A DNA stretch of 64,000 nt from an uncultured Eubacteriales bacterium (GCA_900545405.1 UQYT01000008.1:1-64000); one strand, 5' to 3'. Numbered from the stretch's first letter, positions 49,814-59,209 are shown. The notes: generated by a model not told the origin, from the letters alone. Numbers and translations: made by a program.

Positions 49814-52170
49814 TCCGCCGCCTCCGTCTTCTTGGCGGCGGTCTTTTTGGCCGCGGGCTTCTTGGCCGTGGTCTTGGCGGCGGTTTTGGTCGCGGTCTTT
49901 GTCGTGGTCTTGGCGGCGGCCTTTTTGGCGGCCGGTTTCTTTGCCGCGGGCTTCTTGGTCTCGGCGGCCCCGGCGGTCTCGGCGGAGGCTTCAGCCTTGT
50001 CCTCGGCGGGCTTTTCGGCGGGCTTTTTCTTATAGCCGCGCTTGTCCTCGGGGACGAAGAGCGGGCACTTTTCGTTTATGCAGAAGGCCTTGGAGCGGCC
50101 GCGGCCGGAGCGGCGGAACAGGGTCTGGCCGCACTCGGGGCAGGTCTCCTTGGTGGGCACGTCCCAGGTCATGAAGCCGATTATCTCCCGCCCGTCGGCG
50201 CCCTTGCCGCGCCAGGGGCAGTCCTTGCCGCGCTCGCAGGCGTAATAGGTGTAGCCGTTCTTGGAGGTGCGCTTGAGCAGCCTGCCGCCGCAGGCGGGGC
50301 ACTTGCCCGGCATCTCCACGACTATGGGCATGGTGAAGTTGCAATCCGGGAAGCCCGGGCAGGCCAAAAAGCGCCCGAAGCGGCCGGATTTGTACACCAG
50401 CTTCTTGCCGCAGACGGGGCAGACCTCGTCCGAGACCTCGTCCGGGACCTTTATGCGCTGGCCCTCCATGGCCTTTTCGGCGTTCTTGAGCTCCGACTCG
50501 AAGCCGCCGTAGAAGTCCGCGAGGTACTCTCTCCAGCCCTTCTCGCCCTTTTCGATGTCGTCGAGCCCGTCCTCCATGCGCGCCGTGAACTTGAGGTCCA
50601 CGATGTCGGGGAAGCGCTCCTCCATCAGGCCGGTGACGACCTCGCCCAGGCTGGTCGGGCGCAGGTATTTGCCCTCCTTGACCACGTACTCGTGGCTGAG
50701 GATGGTGGTTATCGTGGGCGCGTAGGTGGACGGGCGGCCTATGCCCTTTTCCTCCATCGCGCGGATGAGCGTCGCCTCCGTATAGCGGGAGGGCGGCTGG
50801 GTGAACTTCTGCTCCTTGTTGAGCTTCACGGCCTCGGCGCTGTCGCCCTCGTTGAGCTCGGGCAGGGGCTTTTTCGGGGCCGCGGCGTCCTCCTCGCGCT
50901 CGTCGTCATAGACGGCGGTGCAGCCGGGGAACACGAGCTTGGAGTAGTTGGCGCGGAAGACGTGGCCCTCGCAGGCGGCGTCCACCACGACGTTGTCGTA
51001 CACGGCGTTCGACATCTGGCAGGCGATGAAGCGGCCCCAGACCAGGCGGTAGAGCATGTACTGCTCCTTGGTGAGGTCCTTCCTGACCTGCTCGGGCGCG
51101 AGGGCGGCGTTGGTGGGGCGTATGGCCTCGTGCGCGTCCTGGGCGCCGGCCTTGGTCTTGTAGCGGCGCGGCTCCGGCGGGCAGTAGGCCTCGCCGTAGT
51201 GCGCGGTTATGAAGCTGCGCGCGGCGGCGACGGCGTCGTCCGAGAGGCGCAGGGAGTCGGTACGCATGTAGGTTATGAGACCCACGGTGCCGAGGCCGGT
51301 GATATCCACGCCCTCATAGAGCTGCTGGGCGATGGACATGGTGCGCCGGGGCGTCATGCCCAGGCGGCGGCTGGCCTCCTGCTGGAGGGTCGAGGTTATG
51401 AACGGGGGCGAGGGGCTGCGCTGCTTTTTGCCGCGCTTGACGCTCTGTATCTTGAACTCCTTGCCCGTGACGGCGGCGATGACGGCGTCCGTCTCCTCCT
51501 CGCTGTGGAGCTCGGCCTTGCCCTCGGCATTGCCGAAGTAGCGGGCGGTGAACTCGCCGTCGCCGGAGCGGAGCACGGCGTCCAGCAGCCAGTACTCCTC
51601 GGGCACGAAGGCGCGTATCTCCTGCTCCCTGTCCACGACCATGCGCGTCGCGACGGACTGCACGCGGCCTGCGGAGAGCCCGCGGCGGATCTTCTTCCAC
51701 AGCAGCGGCGAGAGCTCGTAGCCCACTATCCTGTCGAGGATGCGGCGCGCCTGCTGGGCGTTCACAAGGTCGATGTCTATGTCCCTGGGCGCGGCGATGC
51801 TCTCGGTCACCACGCGCTTTGTTATCTCGTTGAAGGTGACGCGGCAGGCCTTGTCGTCCGGCAGGGCCAGCAGCTCCTTCAGGTGCCAGGCGATGGCCTC
51901 TCCCTCGCGGTCCGGGTCGGTCGCGAGATAGACCATGGCCGCCTTCTGGCTGCGCTCCTTCAGGTCGGCTATCACGTCCTCCTTGCCCTTGACGGGGATA
52001 TACTGCGGCTCAAAGCCGTGCTCTATATCCACGCCCATCGTGCTCTTGGGCAGGTCCCGCAGGTGGCCCATGGAGGCCACGACCTTGTAGTCGCTGCCCA
52101 AATACTTCTCGATGGTCCTGGCCTTGGCCGGGGATTCGACTATGACCAGTGCCGTCTTTGCTTTTGCCAT
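49810..52170 (-). CDS. topA: DNA topoisomerase I
   Basis: The 786-residue protein has the TOPRIM domain (VIVESPAKA, DPDREGEAIAWH), the active-site tyrosine motif GLITYMRTDS (~305) and three C-terminal four-cysteine zinc ribbons (~585, ~615, ~660). A final ~75-residue tail of Lys/Ala/Thr repeats (KKPAAKK-type) follows and should bind DNA nonspecifically, like a histone H1 tail. It relaxes negative supercoils. The tail is longer and more repetitive than in most Firmicutes. Confidence 0.95.
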   Translation of the reverse strand: MAKAKTALVIVESPAKARTIEKYLGSDYKVVASMGHLRDLPKSTMGVDIEHGFEPQYIPVKGKEDVIADLKERSQKAAMVYLATDPDREGEAIAWHLKELLALPDDKACRVTFNEITKRVVTESIAAPRDIDIDLVNAQQARRILDRIVGYELSPLLWKKIRRGLSAGRVQSVATRMVVDREQEIRAFVPEEYWLLDAVLRSGDGEFTARYFGNAEGKAELHSEEETDAVIAAVTGKEFKIQSVKRGKKQRSPSPPFITSTLQQEASRRLGMTPRRTMSIAQQLYEGVDITGLGTVGLITYMRTDSLRLSDDAVAAARSFITAHYGEAYCPPEPRRYKTKAGAQDAHEAIRPTNAALAPEQVRKDLTKEQYMLYRLVWGRFIACQMSNAVYDNVVVDAACEGHVFRANYSKLVFPGCTAVYDDEREEDAAAPKKPLPELNEGDSAEAVKLNKEQKFTQPPSRYTEATLIRAMEEKGIGRPSTYAPTITTILSHEYVVKEGKYLRPTSLGEVVTGLMEERFPDIVDLKFTARMEDGLDDIEKGEKGWREYLADFYGGFESELKNAEKAMEGQRIKVPDEVSDEVCPVCGKKLVYKSGRFGRFLACPGFPDCNFTMPIVVEMPGKCPACGGRLLKRTSKNGYTYYACERGKDCPWRGKGADGREIIGFMTWDVPTKETCPECGQTLFRRSGRGRSKAFCINEKCPLFVPEDKRGYKKKPAEKPAEDKAEASAETAGAAETKKPAAKKPAAKKAAAKTTTKTATKTAAKTTAKKPAAKKTAAKKTEAAE

Positions 52171-52180
52171 TAAAATGTCC

Positions 52181-53413
52181 TCACTTCTGACTGATATTCA
52201 GCGTAAACCGTTTGCCCGGCTCCTGTCTGACGAGGCCGCTTATCTGGAGCATCGTCAGCTCGGAGAGCACCTCCTGTGCGGGCAGGCCCGTGCGTTCTAT
52301 TACGTCGTCTATGTGCGTTGAAGGCCGCTCCAGCGCCGCCACGATGGCGAGCTGCGCCTCTGTGAGGCCCTCAAGCTGTTTCCTTAGGTCAATATATTCC
52401 ACCCCTTGGGGCTTGTCAACGTCTTTTTGCCCCGCGGGCGGTTTCTCCGGCTCCGGTGAGGGAGGCTCGGCCTGCGCCGCGGCGGCCGGCGCACCGGCGT
52501 AGCTTTCCGGCATTGTGCCCGCCGCTCCGGGGTCGTGCAGCCCCGAAAAGCGCCCGGCAAAGCCGCAGAGCACGTCCCAGCCGCAGGTGACCGGCACCGC
52601 GCCGTCCATGATGAGCGCGAGGCCGCCCGCGGCGTTTTCGCAGTCGGCGTTCGCGGGCACGGCAAAGACCTCCTTGCCCTGGCTCGCCGCCTCGTCCGCG
52701 AAGAGCAGCGCGCCGCTCCTCCTCGGGGCCTCAACCACCACGGCCGCGACGCTCAATCCCGCGGTTATGCGGTTGCGCGCCCGGAAACCGGCCGGGCTCC
52801 GCGCCGCCCCCGGCGGATACTCACTTATCACCGCGCCGACCTCCGCGACGTCCCGCGCCACGGCTCCGCCCCAGCCGGTGTCGTCTATGGGCGAGCCGAG
52901 CACGCCTATGCAGCTGCCGCCCGCCATCAGCGCGCCCTGAGCCGCCGTGACGTCCACGCCCGCGGTGAGGCCCGAGATCACCAGGCCGCCGCAGCGGGTT
53001 ATCTCATAGCCCATACGCGCGGCCATCTTCAGCCCGTAGGGCGAGGCCCGGCGCGTGCCGACCACGGCTATGGCCGCCTTCTCGTCCACAACGGGCAGCC
53101 GCCCGCGGACGTAGAGCACGGCGGGCGGGTCGTATATGGCCGCGAGGCGCCGGGGATAGTCCGCGTCCTGTATGGTCTTGATGTCCACGCCCAGCTCATC
53201 GCAGCTGCGCATTATCCGGTAGGCACGGTCAAAGCTCTTGTTCTCCAGCGCGGCGCACTCCTGCTCGGTCAGCCCGCTTATCGAGGCGAAGCTGCCCCGC
53301 GGCGCGAAGTAGATCTCCCGCACGCCGCCGAGAAGCTCCAGCAGCAGCCGCTTTGTCCTCGCGCGCACGCCTGCAAGGGATGAGAGCCAGAGCCAGTATT
53401 TAAGTTCCGACAT
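52181..53413 (-). CDS. dprA: DNA processing protein A
   Basis: The 410-residue protein has an N-terminal helical region, the Rossmann-like DprA core (AAIAVVGTRRASPYG ~93-107, ISGLTAGVDVTAAQGAL ~145-161, GSPID, SEYPPGA) and a C-terminal winged helix (~340-405) after a Pro/Ala/Glu-rich linker (~290-335). DprA loads RecA on incoming single-stranded DNA in transformation. It lies ten bases before topA, a common order in Firmicutes. Confidence 0.93.
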   Translation of the reverse strand: MSELKYWLWLSSLAGVRARTKRLLLELLGGVREIYFAPRGSFASISGLTEQECAALENKSFDRAYRIMRSCDELGVDIKTIQDADYPRRLAAIYDPPAVLYVRGRLPVVDEKAAIAVVGTRRASPYGLKMAARMGYEITRCGGLVISGLTAGVDVTAAQGALMAGGSCIGVLGSPIDDTGWGGAVARDVAEVGAVISEYPPGAARSPAGFRARNRITAGLSVAAVVVEAPRRSGALLFADEAASQGKEVFAVPANADCENAAGGLALIMDGAVPVTCGWDVLCGFAGRFSGLHDPGAAGTMPESYAGAPAAAAQAEPPSPEPEKPPAGQKDVDKPQGVEYIDLRKQLEGLTEAQLAIVAALERPSTHIDDVIERTGLPAQEVLSELTMLQISGLVRQEPGKRFTLNISQK

Positions 53414-53425
53414 CCCGCGTCCACC

Positions 53426-54193
53426 TCACAGTCTGCGGCCCGAGAGCTCCCACATGACGATGGCTCCCGCCACGGCGGCGTTGAGCGATTCGCTGCCCGG
53501 GGCCATCGGGATAATGACCGCCCCGGCGCCGAGCTCCATCAGCCCGGCGGAGAGGCCGTGGCCCTCGTTGCCTATGGCGACGGCGGCGCGCTCCAGACGC
53601 GCCTCGCGTATGTCCCGCGCCCCGGGCGCGAGCGCCGCGCCGTAGAGCGGGAGGTCCCAGGCGCGGAGCAGCTCCGCGAGCCCGGCGAGGTCCGTCTCCG
53701 CGACGTACTGGCGGAAGGCCGCGCCCATCGTGGCGCGCACGCAGCGGGGCGAGGCCGGGTCCGCGCAGCCGCCGGTGAGGATGACCGCGCCGACGCCCAG
53801 GGCGTTGGCCGTCCTGATGACCGTGCCGACGTTGCCGGGGTCCTGCACGCTCTCGAGCACTACGGCGCAGTCCACGCGCTCCGGCGCGCGCCGCTCAGGC
53901 AGGCGCACCGTGAACACCGGGCCGGGGCTGTTCTTCACCGGCGAGGCATAGCCCACGAGCTCCGCGGGCGCGCAATAGAGCTTTGCCCCCTCCGGGAGCC
54001 GCTCCGGCGGCCGCGCCTCGTCCGAGAGGACGCTCGTGACCTCACAGCCGGAGGAGAGCGCCTCGCCCAGGAGCTTTTCCCCATCCAGCACAGTCTCGCC
54101 CCTCTCGCGCCTCAATGCGCCCTCGGAGGCGAGCCGTCTCAGATAGGCTATATACCCGTTTTTCCTGGAAGTTATCCTCTCCATTTGTAACAT
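53426..54193 (-). CDS. TrmH/SpoU-family RNA 2'-O-methyltransferase
   Basis: The 255-residue protein has an N-terminal substrate-binding region and the SPOUT knot domain with LESVQDPGNVGTVIRTANALG (~118-138), IGNEGHGLS (~211-219) and IPMAPGSESLNAAVAGAI (~228-245). It should methylate a ribose 2'-OH in rRNA or tRNA using SAM. The first ATG (54193) has only a weak GGCGG upstream; an ATG three codons later is possible. It heads the long operon running down to 43035. Confidence 0.9.
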   Translation of the reverse strand: MLQMERITSRKNGYIAYLRRLASEGALRRERGETVLDGEKLLGEALSSGCEVTSVLSDEARPPERLPEGAKLYCAPAELVGYASPVKNSPGPVFTVRLPERRAPERVDCAVVLESVQDPGNVGTVIRTANALGVGAVILTGGCADPASPRCVRATMGAAFRQYVAETDLAGLAELLRAWDLPLYGAALAPGARDIREARLERAAVAIGNEGHGLSAGLMELGAGAVIIPMAPGSESLNAAVAGAIVMWELSGRRL

Positions 54194-54277
54194 ATCCGCC
54201 GCCCATTGTCAAAAAGTTCTAGTGCCGTCACATTATTATATAACTCTAACACAACCTCCACGCAAGCACAAGCCCCC

Positions 54278-54310
54278 AAAAAAGCGCGGCGCACCTCCCG
54301 GCGCGCCGCG
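54278..54310 (-). terminator. Terminator of the first propeller-SBP gene
   Basis: CGCGGCGC (54285-54292) pairs with GCGCCGCG (54303-54310), and the A run at 54278-54283 gives a U tract on the minus strand, 22 bases after the stop codon. Confidence 0.8.
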
Positions 54311-54332
54311 TTTGCGGATATTCTATTTGCGT

Positions 54333-56420
54333 TCAGCTCTGCTCGGCCACGTAGATGGACAGCCGCTCCTGTATCACGCGGGCGGCCTCCTCCGCCGTGC
54401 ACGCGCCGGCGAAATACGACGCGGCCTCCTCGCAGATCATGCCGAGGGCGGTCTCGTCGCAGAGCGTGGAGCTCTCCACCGAGGCGAGGAAGGCTTCAAA
54501 GCGCGCGGTGTCCTCCGGCGTCATGCGGCCCTCTGCCTCGGCGTCCGATTCCAGCTGCTCGAGATACGGGCGGTACATGGGCAGCGAGGCGTTGTTCTCG
54601 GCGCCGTAGCCCAGGTCGTAGCTCAGCAGCAGGAACTTCAAAAACGCCGCGCAGCAGTCGGGGTGCTCTCCCCCGGCGAGGACGCCCACCGGCTGGCTGA
54701 GGTCCACGACCGAGCCGTTGCTCCCGTCCGGCGCGGGCATGCCGACAAAGCTCAGCGCCTGCCCCACCCGCTCTTCAAAGTCGCGCAGCGCGGTGACGCT
54801 GCCGACGTGGACGGCCTCGACATACGTCTCACCCGTGCGGAGCTGCTCCTCCGGCGGGGTGTAGCCCGTGAATTCCGTGGTCTCCGGGTGCTCCGTTATC
54901 TGCCCCGCCGTCTCGAGGAGGGAGATGAACTCCGCGCTTTCAAAGTCGCATTTGCCCGCCTGCCAGTCTATGGAGCGCTGCATATAGCGCAGCGCGGCGT
55001 CGCGGATGAAGCTCTCGCGCGTGACGTAGTACATCATCTGCGCGCCGGGGGTGAGGGAGCGCTCGGCCTCCAGATACTCCTCCGGCGTCCAGCCCCCGGC
55101 CTCGCCGAAGTTCGATTTGAGCCCGGCGTATGTATCTATGCCGAAGCCGCGCGAGACGTAGTAGGTCCCGCCGCCGAGCCTGCCCGCGAACACGATGTCG
55201 TCCGCGCTCAGCTCCGGGTCGCCCTCCAGCAGCCTGGCGATGTCCTCGAGATAGCCCCGGCGGACGAGGCTGTCCACCGGCACGCCGTCGAGCAGCAGGA
55301 GGTCCGGGCCCTCGCCGGCGGCTATGTCGGCGTAGAGCCTGGTGAGCGCGTCCCGGGCGCTTATCTCGCCGCCCTGGGTGTAGTCCACCTCGGTGAGCTT
55401 CCAGCCCGAGCCGCTCGCGTTGAAGGAATATATGAGGTCATAGAGGCTCCCGCCCAGGGTTGCGATGGTCAGCTCGCCGCCGCGGGGCAGCTCCGAGGGG
55501 TCCACCTGCGTGAGCAGGCTCAGGCCCATCGAGCTCTTGAGCAGGAAGTCACCGCCCGAGAGCGGCGCGAGCGTCCAGTGCTCGGCAAGCTCCGTGCCGC
55601 AGTCGGCCCAGACGGCGACCGTAGTCCGCCAGCCCGTCTTGTCGAGGCCCCAGAGCCGCTCCTCAGTGGCGCAGGTGAGGTAGAACTCGTCCGAGCCGTC
55701 GAACACCCGCACGTCCGCCCCCTCGAGCGAGAAGCGCGGCTCGCCGCCGTCGGGGCTGAGAGCGCTCACAACCACGTTTTGGTCGTTATAGACGGCGATG
55801 CAGACCTCGCCGGTGCCGCTGCACACGACCTCCGCCTCCGCCGGGACGGTGAGCTCCGCCGCGACGGCACCGCCGGATATTAGCACGGCTTTGCCCGAGC
55901 CGACCAGCCAGACGCCCTCGGCCGAGGCGCCAATGGCGGAAAAATACGCCTCGCCCAGCCCCAGCGCGCCGAGGTCAAGCTCGGAGAGCACCTCGCCCTC
56001 CGTGGAGAGCTGCACGAGCAGGCTCTGCGCGCCCTCCCCGCTCCGGCGGCTCTCCGTCAGCCAGAGGCAGCCGTCCCCGGCGCAGGCGAGCTCCACGGCG
56101 GCCTCCTCCGGCGCATAGAAGCGCGCGCCGTTTTTGAGCAGAATGTATTCGCTCGGGCCGTCCGTGCCGAAGAACATGGCCGTCGCGTAATAGTCCGCGC
56201 CCAGGCCGAAGATGTCGAATGTCGAGTCCGCGCCGGTGTTCACCGGTCTCTGCTTGTAGGCGCGGCCCTCGCTCTGCCAGTCGGACACCGGCTCGGGCGT
56301 TATCGCGGCGGTCTGCACCGGAGCGGCGTCACTCTCCGCGGCGGGCGCGGGCGGTGCGCCGCAGGCGGCCAGCAGCAGGGCGAACGCCAGCGCCAGGGCC
56401 ATCGTGCTGCGTCTTTTCAT
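54333..56420 (-). CDS. Lipoprotein with beta-propeller-like and solute-binding domains (1)
   Basis: The 695-residue protein has a lipoprotein signal (lipobox LLAAC, cysteine near 20). Residues ~50-315 show repeated short beta-rich units (WLTES.., VWLVGSG, ICIAVYNDQ-type, LWGLDKTG) like a propeller. Residues ~320-680 are a type-1 extracellular solute-binding protein (LTIATLGGSLYDLIYSFNAS, then GPDLLLLDG). The C-terminus ends with the helical SYFAGACTAEEAARVIQERLSIYVAEQ motif of clostridial binding proteins. No permease genes are near. It is the downstream member of a tandem pair, with its own promoter. Confidence 0.8.
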   Translation of the reverse strand: MKRRSTMALALAFALLLAACGAPPAPAAESDAAPVQTAAITPEPVSDWQSEGRAYKQRPVNTGADSTFDIFGLGADYYATAMFFGTDGPSEYILLKNGARFYAPEEAAVELACAGDGCLWLTESRRSGEGAQSLLVQLSTEGEVLSELDLGALGLGEAYFSAIGASAEGVWLVGSGKAVLISGGAVAAELTVPAEAEVVCSGTGEVCIAVYNDQNVVVSALSPDGGEPRFSLEGADVRVFDGSDEFYLTCATEERLWGLDKTGWRTTVAVWADCGTELAEHWTLAPLSGGDFLLKSSMGLSLLTQVDPSELPRGGELTIATLGGSLYDLIYSFNASGSGWKLTEVDYTQGGEISARDALTRLYADIAAGEGPDLLLLDGVPVDSLVRRGYLEDIARLLEGDPELSADDIVFAGRLGGGTYYVSRGFGIDTYAGLKSNFGEAGGWTPEEYLEAERSLTPGAQMMYYVTRESFIRDAALRYMQRSIDWQAGKCDFESAEFISLLETAGQITEHPETTEFTGYTPPEEQLRTGETYVEAVHVGSVTALRDFEERVGQALSFVGMPAPDGSNGSVVDLSQPVGVLAGGEHPDCCAAFLKFLLLSYDLGYGAENNASLPMYRPYLEQLESDAEAEGRMTPEDTARFEAFLASVESSTLCDETALGMICEEAASYFAGACTAEEAARVIQERLSIYVAEQS

Positions 56421-56450
56421 TTTTGCACCTCCAAAGGTGGACTTTTGTCT

Positions 56451-56480
56451 ACCTTATCATATGATGCCAGCATTTGTCAA
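56451..56480 (-). promoter_or_regulatory. Promoter of propeller-SBP gene 1
   Basis: On the minus strand a perfect TTGACA (56475-56480) overlaps the stop codon of the upstream gene, and TAAGGT/ATAAGG lies 17-18 bases later. A small hairpin CACCT-TTGG-AGGTG (56426-56440) covers the ribosome-binding site. Confidence 0.5.
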
Positions 56481-58555
56481 CCCTGCTCCGCGAGCCAGGT
56501 GCTCACGCGCTCCTGACTGTACGCGGCGGCCTGTTCCACGCTTATCTGCCCGGCAAAATACTGCGCGGCGTCCTCGGACAGGATGTCGGACACGGTGGGC
56601 AGGCTGTAATTTACGGTGGTGATGCCCTCCACGAGCCCGCGGAGCTTTTCCGCGTCGGACTCGCTTATCTTCACGAGCTGCCCGTAGTTGTCATAGCCCG
56701 TCTCGACCATGGACTGCAGCTGCTCCGCGAACAGTTCGGCGTTGGCCGGGAAGCCCATCGAGGACACGCCCCGCTCCTGGCCCAGGCACCGCCTTATGAA
56801 CTGCCAGGCCCCGTCGGCGTGCTTGCTCTGCGCGGAGATGGCATAGCTCAACTCAATGTTGAACATGCTGCCGTTCGTCTCGTCGTTGGGCATGCCGGCA
56901 AAGGTGTATTCCCCGCCGTAGTTCCCGCTGATGACGCTCAGGCGCATGTAGCCCTGCAGCGGCTCGAATTGCAGCAGGCCGACGTAGTTCTGGCTGATGT
57001 CGGCGGGGAAATCCGTGCTCGTTTCGCCGCACTCGCGCAGCAGGCCGATATACTCCTCGCTGTCGAAGGAGCAGGTCCCGGCCTCGAGGTCAGTGAACTG
57101 CACGGCGGCGAACTCTTCCATCCAGCCCCAGAGCGTCTCCCGCGTCATCCAGAGCGGGAAAAGGGGCAGGTCCGCCTCGTCCGCCGCGGCCTTGGCCTCG
57201 GCAAAGGTGACGCCCGGCTCGGCTATGACGTCCTCGGGCGCGGTGAAGGTGACCAAGCTGAAGGTATACGGCAGCGCGCTGAGCTTCCCCTGCGGGCTCA
57301 TGGCCTCAAGCAGGCTGGGGAGTATGCTCTCGCGCGAGTACTCCCCGTCGGCGTCGAGATAGGGCAGCAGGTCCACCGTCGCCGCGGGGCCCAGGCGCAT
57401 GAGGTTGTCATAGTTGCAAAAGGCGAAGATGTCCGGCCCGTCCCCGGCGATGAGCTGGGTGTTCAGCAGCTCCATGCTCATGCCCTCGTCATAGAGGCTC
57501 TCGACGCGGACCTTGTAGTCCGGGTTCTCGCGGTTGAAGGTGTTCACCAGGTCGTACATCTCCGAGCCGGCGTAGTCCGTGAGCAGCACCAGCTCGGTTT
57601 TCGGCGCGGCCAGCTCCTCGGTCAGGCGCTCGAGCACCTTATCGCCGGGCTGATAGAGGATATAGCTGCCGTCCGGCTGCTCCCAGATGCCCAGGCAGCT
57701 CACTATGGCGACGCCGGGCTCGGCCCAGTCGAAGAGCTCGGTCGGCTCGCCCTCTCCCAGCGCGGCGACTATGTCGCGCCCGCCGAGGCTGCCGCTCAGC
57801 AGCAGGCCGCCCTCCGCCGAGAGGCCCAGGGCCTTGACGCCCAGCTCGCCGGTGTCTATACTCGTGAGGCTCATGGCCTCGGTGTCCAGCTCGCAGAGGC
57901 TGCCGCCGCCGTTCATGCCGTCGCCCACGGCGACGTAGATGTGCCCGTCCACCTCCAGCATGGAGGTGAAGAAGCTCCACTTTTCAGGGCCGTAGCAGAC
58001 GCGCGCGGCCTTGCCGTCCGGGCCGAACTCGGCTATGCCCATGTAGTACAGGACATAAAACTTCCCGTCCTGCACCGTCAGGGCCAGGTCGCCGTAGAGC
58101 ATGGAGGCGTCGTCGGCGTCCAGCTCCGTGCGCGAGTCCTGGCCGCCGCCGAGGCTGAGGACGCACATGCCGGTCTCAGTCGCGGCCAGGGCGGCGACGG
58201 CTTCGCCGTCCCGGCACACGGCCTCGACGCTCACGACGTCCTCGGGCAGAGTGAGCGCGGAAAAGCCGCCGTCCTCGCCTAGGGTGCCGAGCACGGGCGA
58301 GGCGGCGGCGTCCCAGCCGGCGAGGATCAGGCCCTCCCCGGCCGTATTCATGGCGGAGAGCTCCGCAAGGCCGCCGGGCAGCTCCTCCTGCTTTATGACC
58401 AGCGTGCTCACGAGCCCCTCCCCCACCGTCTCCACGGCGTCCGGCTCATCCGGGGCCGGGAGCTCCTGCTCCTGCGGCGCGCCGCCGCAGGCGGCGAGGC
58501 CTGCCGCGAGGCTCAGTGCCAGCAGCAGGGCGGCTATTTTCTTGAATGTACGCAT
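56477..58555 (-). CDS. Lipoprotein with beta-propeller-like and solute-binding domains (2)
   Basis: About 692 residues from the ATG at 58555, chosen because it gives a standard signal peptide (MRTFKKIAALLLALSLAAG then LAAC) with GGGGTGA upstream; an ATG at 58573 is possible. Residues ~45-310 have repeating beta units (ILAGWDAA, YVLYYMGIAEFGPDGK, HIYVAVGDG). Residues ~320-680 are a solute-binding protein (TELVLLTDYAGSEMYDLVNTFNREN, GPDIFAFCNYDN), ending AAQYFAGQISVEQAAAYSQERVSTWLAEQ. It is clearly paralogous to the gene below it. The ligand is unknown. Confidence 0.8.
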   Translation of the reverse strand: MRTFKKIAALLLALSLAAGLAACGGAPQEQELPAPDEPDAVETVGEGLVSTLVIKQEELPGGLAELSAMNTAGEGLILAGWDAAASPVLGTLGEDGGFSALTLPEDVVSVEAVCRDGEAVAALAATETGMCVLSLGGGQDSRTELDADDASMLYGDLALTVQDGKFYVLYYMGIAEFGPDGKAARVCYGPEKWSFFTSMLEVDGHIYVAVGDGMNGGGSLCELDTEAMSLTSIDTGELGVKALGLSAEGGLLLSGSLGGRDIVAALGEGEPTELFDWAEPGVAIVSCLGIWEQPDGSYILYQPGDKVLERLTEELAAPKTELVLLTDYAGSEMYDLVNTFNRENPDYKVRVESLYDEGMSMELLNTQLIAGDGPDIFAFCNYDNLMRLGPAATVDLLPYLDADGEYSRESILPSLLEAMSPQGKLSALPYTFSLVTFTAPEDVIAEPGVTFAEAKAAADEADLPLFPLWMTRETLWGWMEEFAAVQFTDLEAGTCSFDSEEYIGLLRECGETSTDFPADISQNYVGLLQFEPLQGYMRLSVISGNYGGEYTFAGMPNDETNGSMFNIELSYAISAQSKHADGAWQFIRRCLGQERGVSSMGFPANAELFAEQLQSMVETGYDNYGQLVKISESDAEKLRGLVEGITTVNYSLPTVSDILSEDAAQYFAGQISVEQAAAYSQERVSTWLAEQG

Positions 58556-58557
58556 AA

Positions 58558-58641
58558 AATCACCCCGAAACATGAATTTTCCTCTTTTTACACAGCTTAC
58601 ATGAGCCATGTATCGGAGTTGCATCATATTCCGGGGTGATT
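58558..58641 (-). promoter_or_regulatory. Leader inverted repeat that covers the ribosome-binding site of propeller-SBP gene 2
   Basis: CGGGGTGATT at 58632-58641 (plus strand) is the exact complement of AATCACCCCG at 58558-58567. In the minus-strand mRNA the 3' arm contains the GGGGTGA ribosome-binding site just before the ATG, so the 10-pair stem would block translation. About 64 bases lie between the arms. Confidence 0.5.
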
Positions 58642-58668
58642 ATGAACAATTTGTAAATTATCTGGGTA

Positions 58669-59193
58669 TTACTTCAAAATGCACTGGCAGCTGCTCATGA
58701 CCTCGAGCGCAGCGCGGTGCTTTTCCGGCGTGACGCCCGCGCAGCAGGAGGGGTCGACGTAGACGGGCAGCTCCGGCATCGCGGCCTTTATCATCAGCGC
58801 GTTGGAGATGACGCAGATGTCGGTGCACAGGCCGACCAGCTCAACGGACTCCAGCTCGTCGCTCTCATAGAGGCGCTTGAGGTCGGCGACCAGCTTCTCG
58901 CTGCCGAAGGTGGGCTTTGCGTAGATGCGCGCGCCGCGGCTCTCACGCAGGGCGTTGACCTCCTCGGGGAAGCGCCAACCCTCCGTGCCCATGATGCAGT
59001 GCTTGACGGGCAGCATCCGGCCCTCCTGGGTGTCCAGGTAGTTCTCCTCGTGGGTGTCTATGGTCATGAGGATGGCGCCCTCGAAGGAGCGCATCTTCTC
59101 CAGCAGGCGCGGGAGCATCTCCACCGCCTCCGCCGTGCCGAGCGAGCCGGTGACGAAGTCATTTTGCACGTCGATTACGACAAGGCATTTCAC
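58669..59193 (-). CDS. Cysteine hydrolase, isochorismatase/nicotinamidase-like
   Basis: The 174-residue protein has the triad of the family: D in VVIDVQNDF (~residue 7), K in YAKPTFGS (~93) and C in GLCTDICVISNA (~126). The DTHEENY..TQEGR segment supplies metal-binding residues as in nicotinamidases. Start at a GTG (59193), eight bases after GGGAGG; a GTG three codons upstream abuts that site. It likely deamidates nicotinamide or a similar amide. It is the third gene after greA and lysS. Confidence 0.83.
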   Translation of the reverse strand: MKCLVVIDVQNDFVTGSLGTAEAVEMLPRLLEKMRSFEGAILMTIDTHEENYLDTQEGRMLPVKHCIMGTEGWRFPEEVNALRESRGARIYAKPTFGSEKLVADLKRLYESDELESVELVGLCTDICVISNALMIKAAMPELPVYVDPSCCAGVTPEKHRAALEVMSSCQCILK

Positions 59194-59209
59194 AGTTTTC
59201 ACCTCCCGC

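Noticed and set aside
56474..58282. A 602-codon plus-strand open frame opposite propeller-SBP gene 2, and similar long antisense frames (e.g. 59054-61666, 3195-4571, 10896-12881, 12556-14118)
   Set aside because: All lie opposite well-recognised genes in GC-rich DNA, where stop codons are rare on the antisense strand. Their products are Arg/Ala/Gly/Val/His-rich with no domain pattern or ribosome-binding site.
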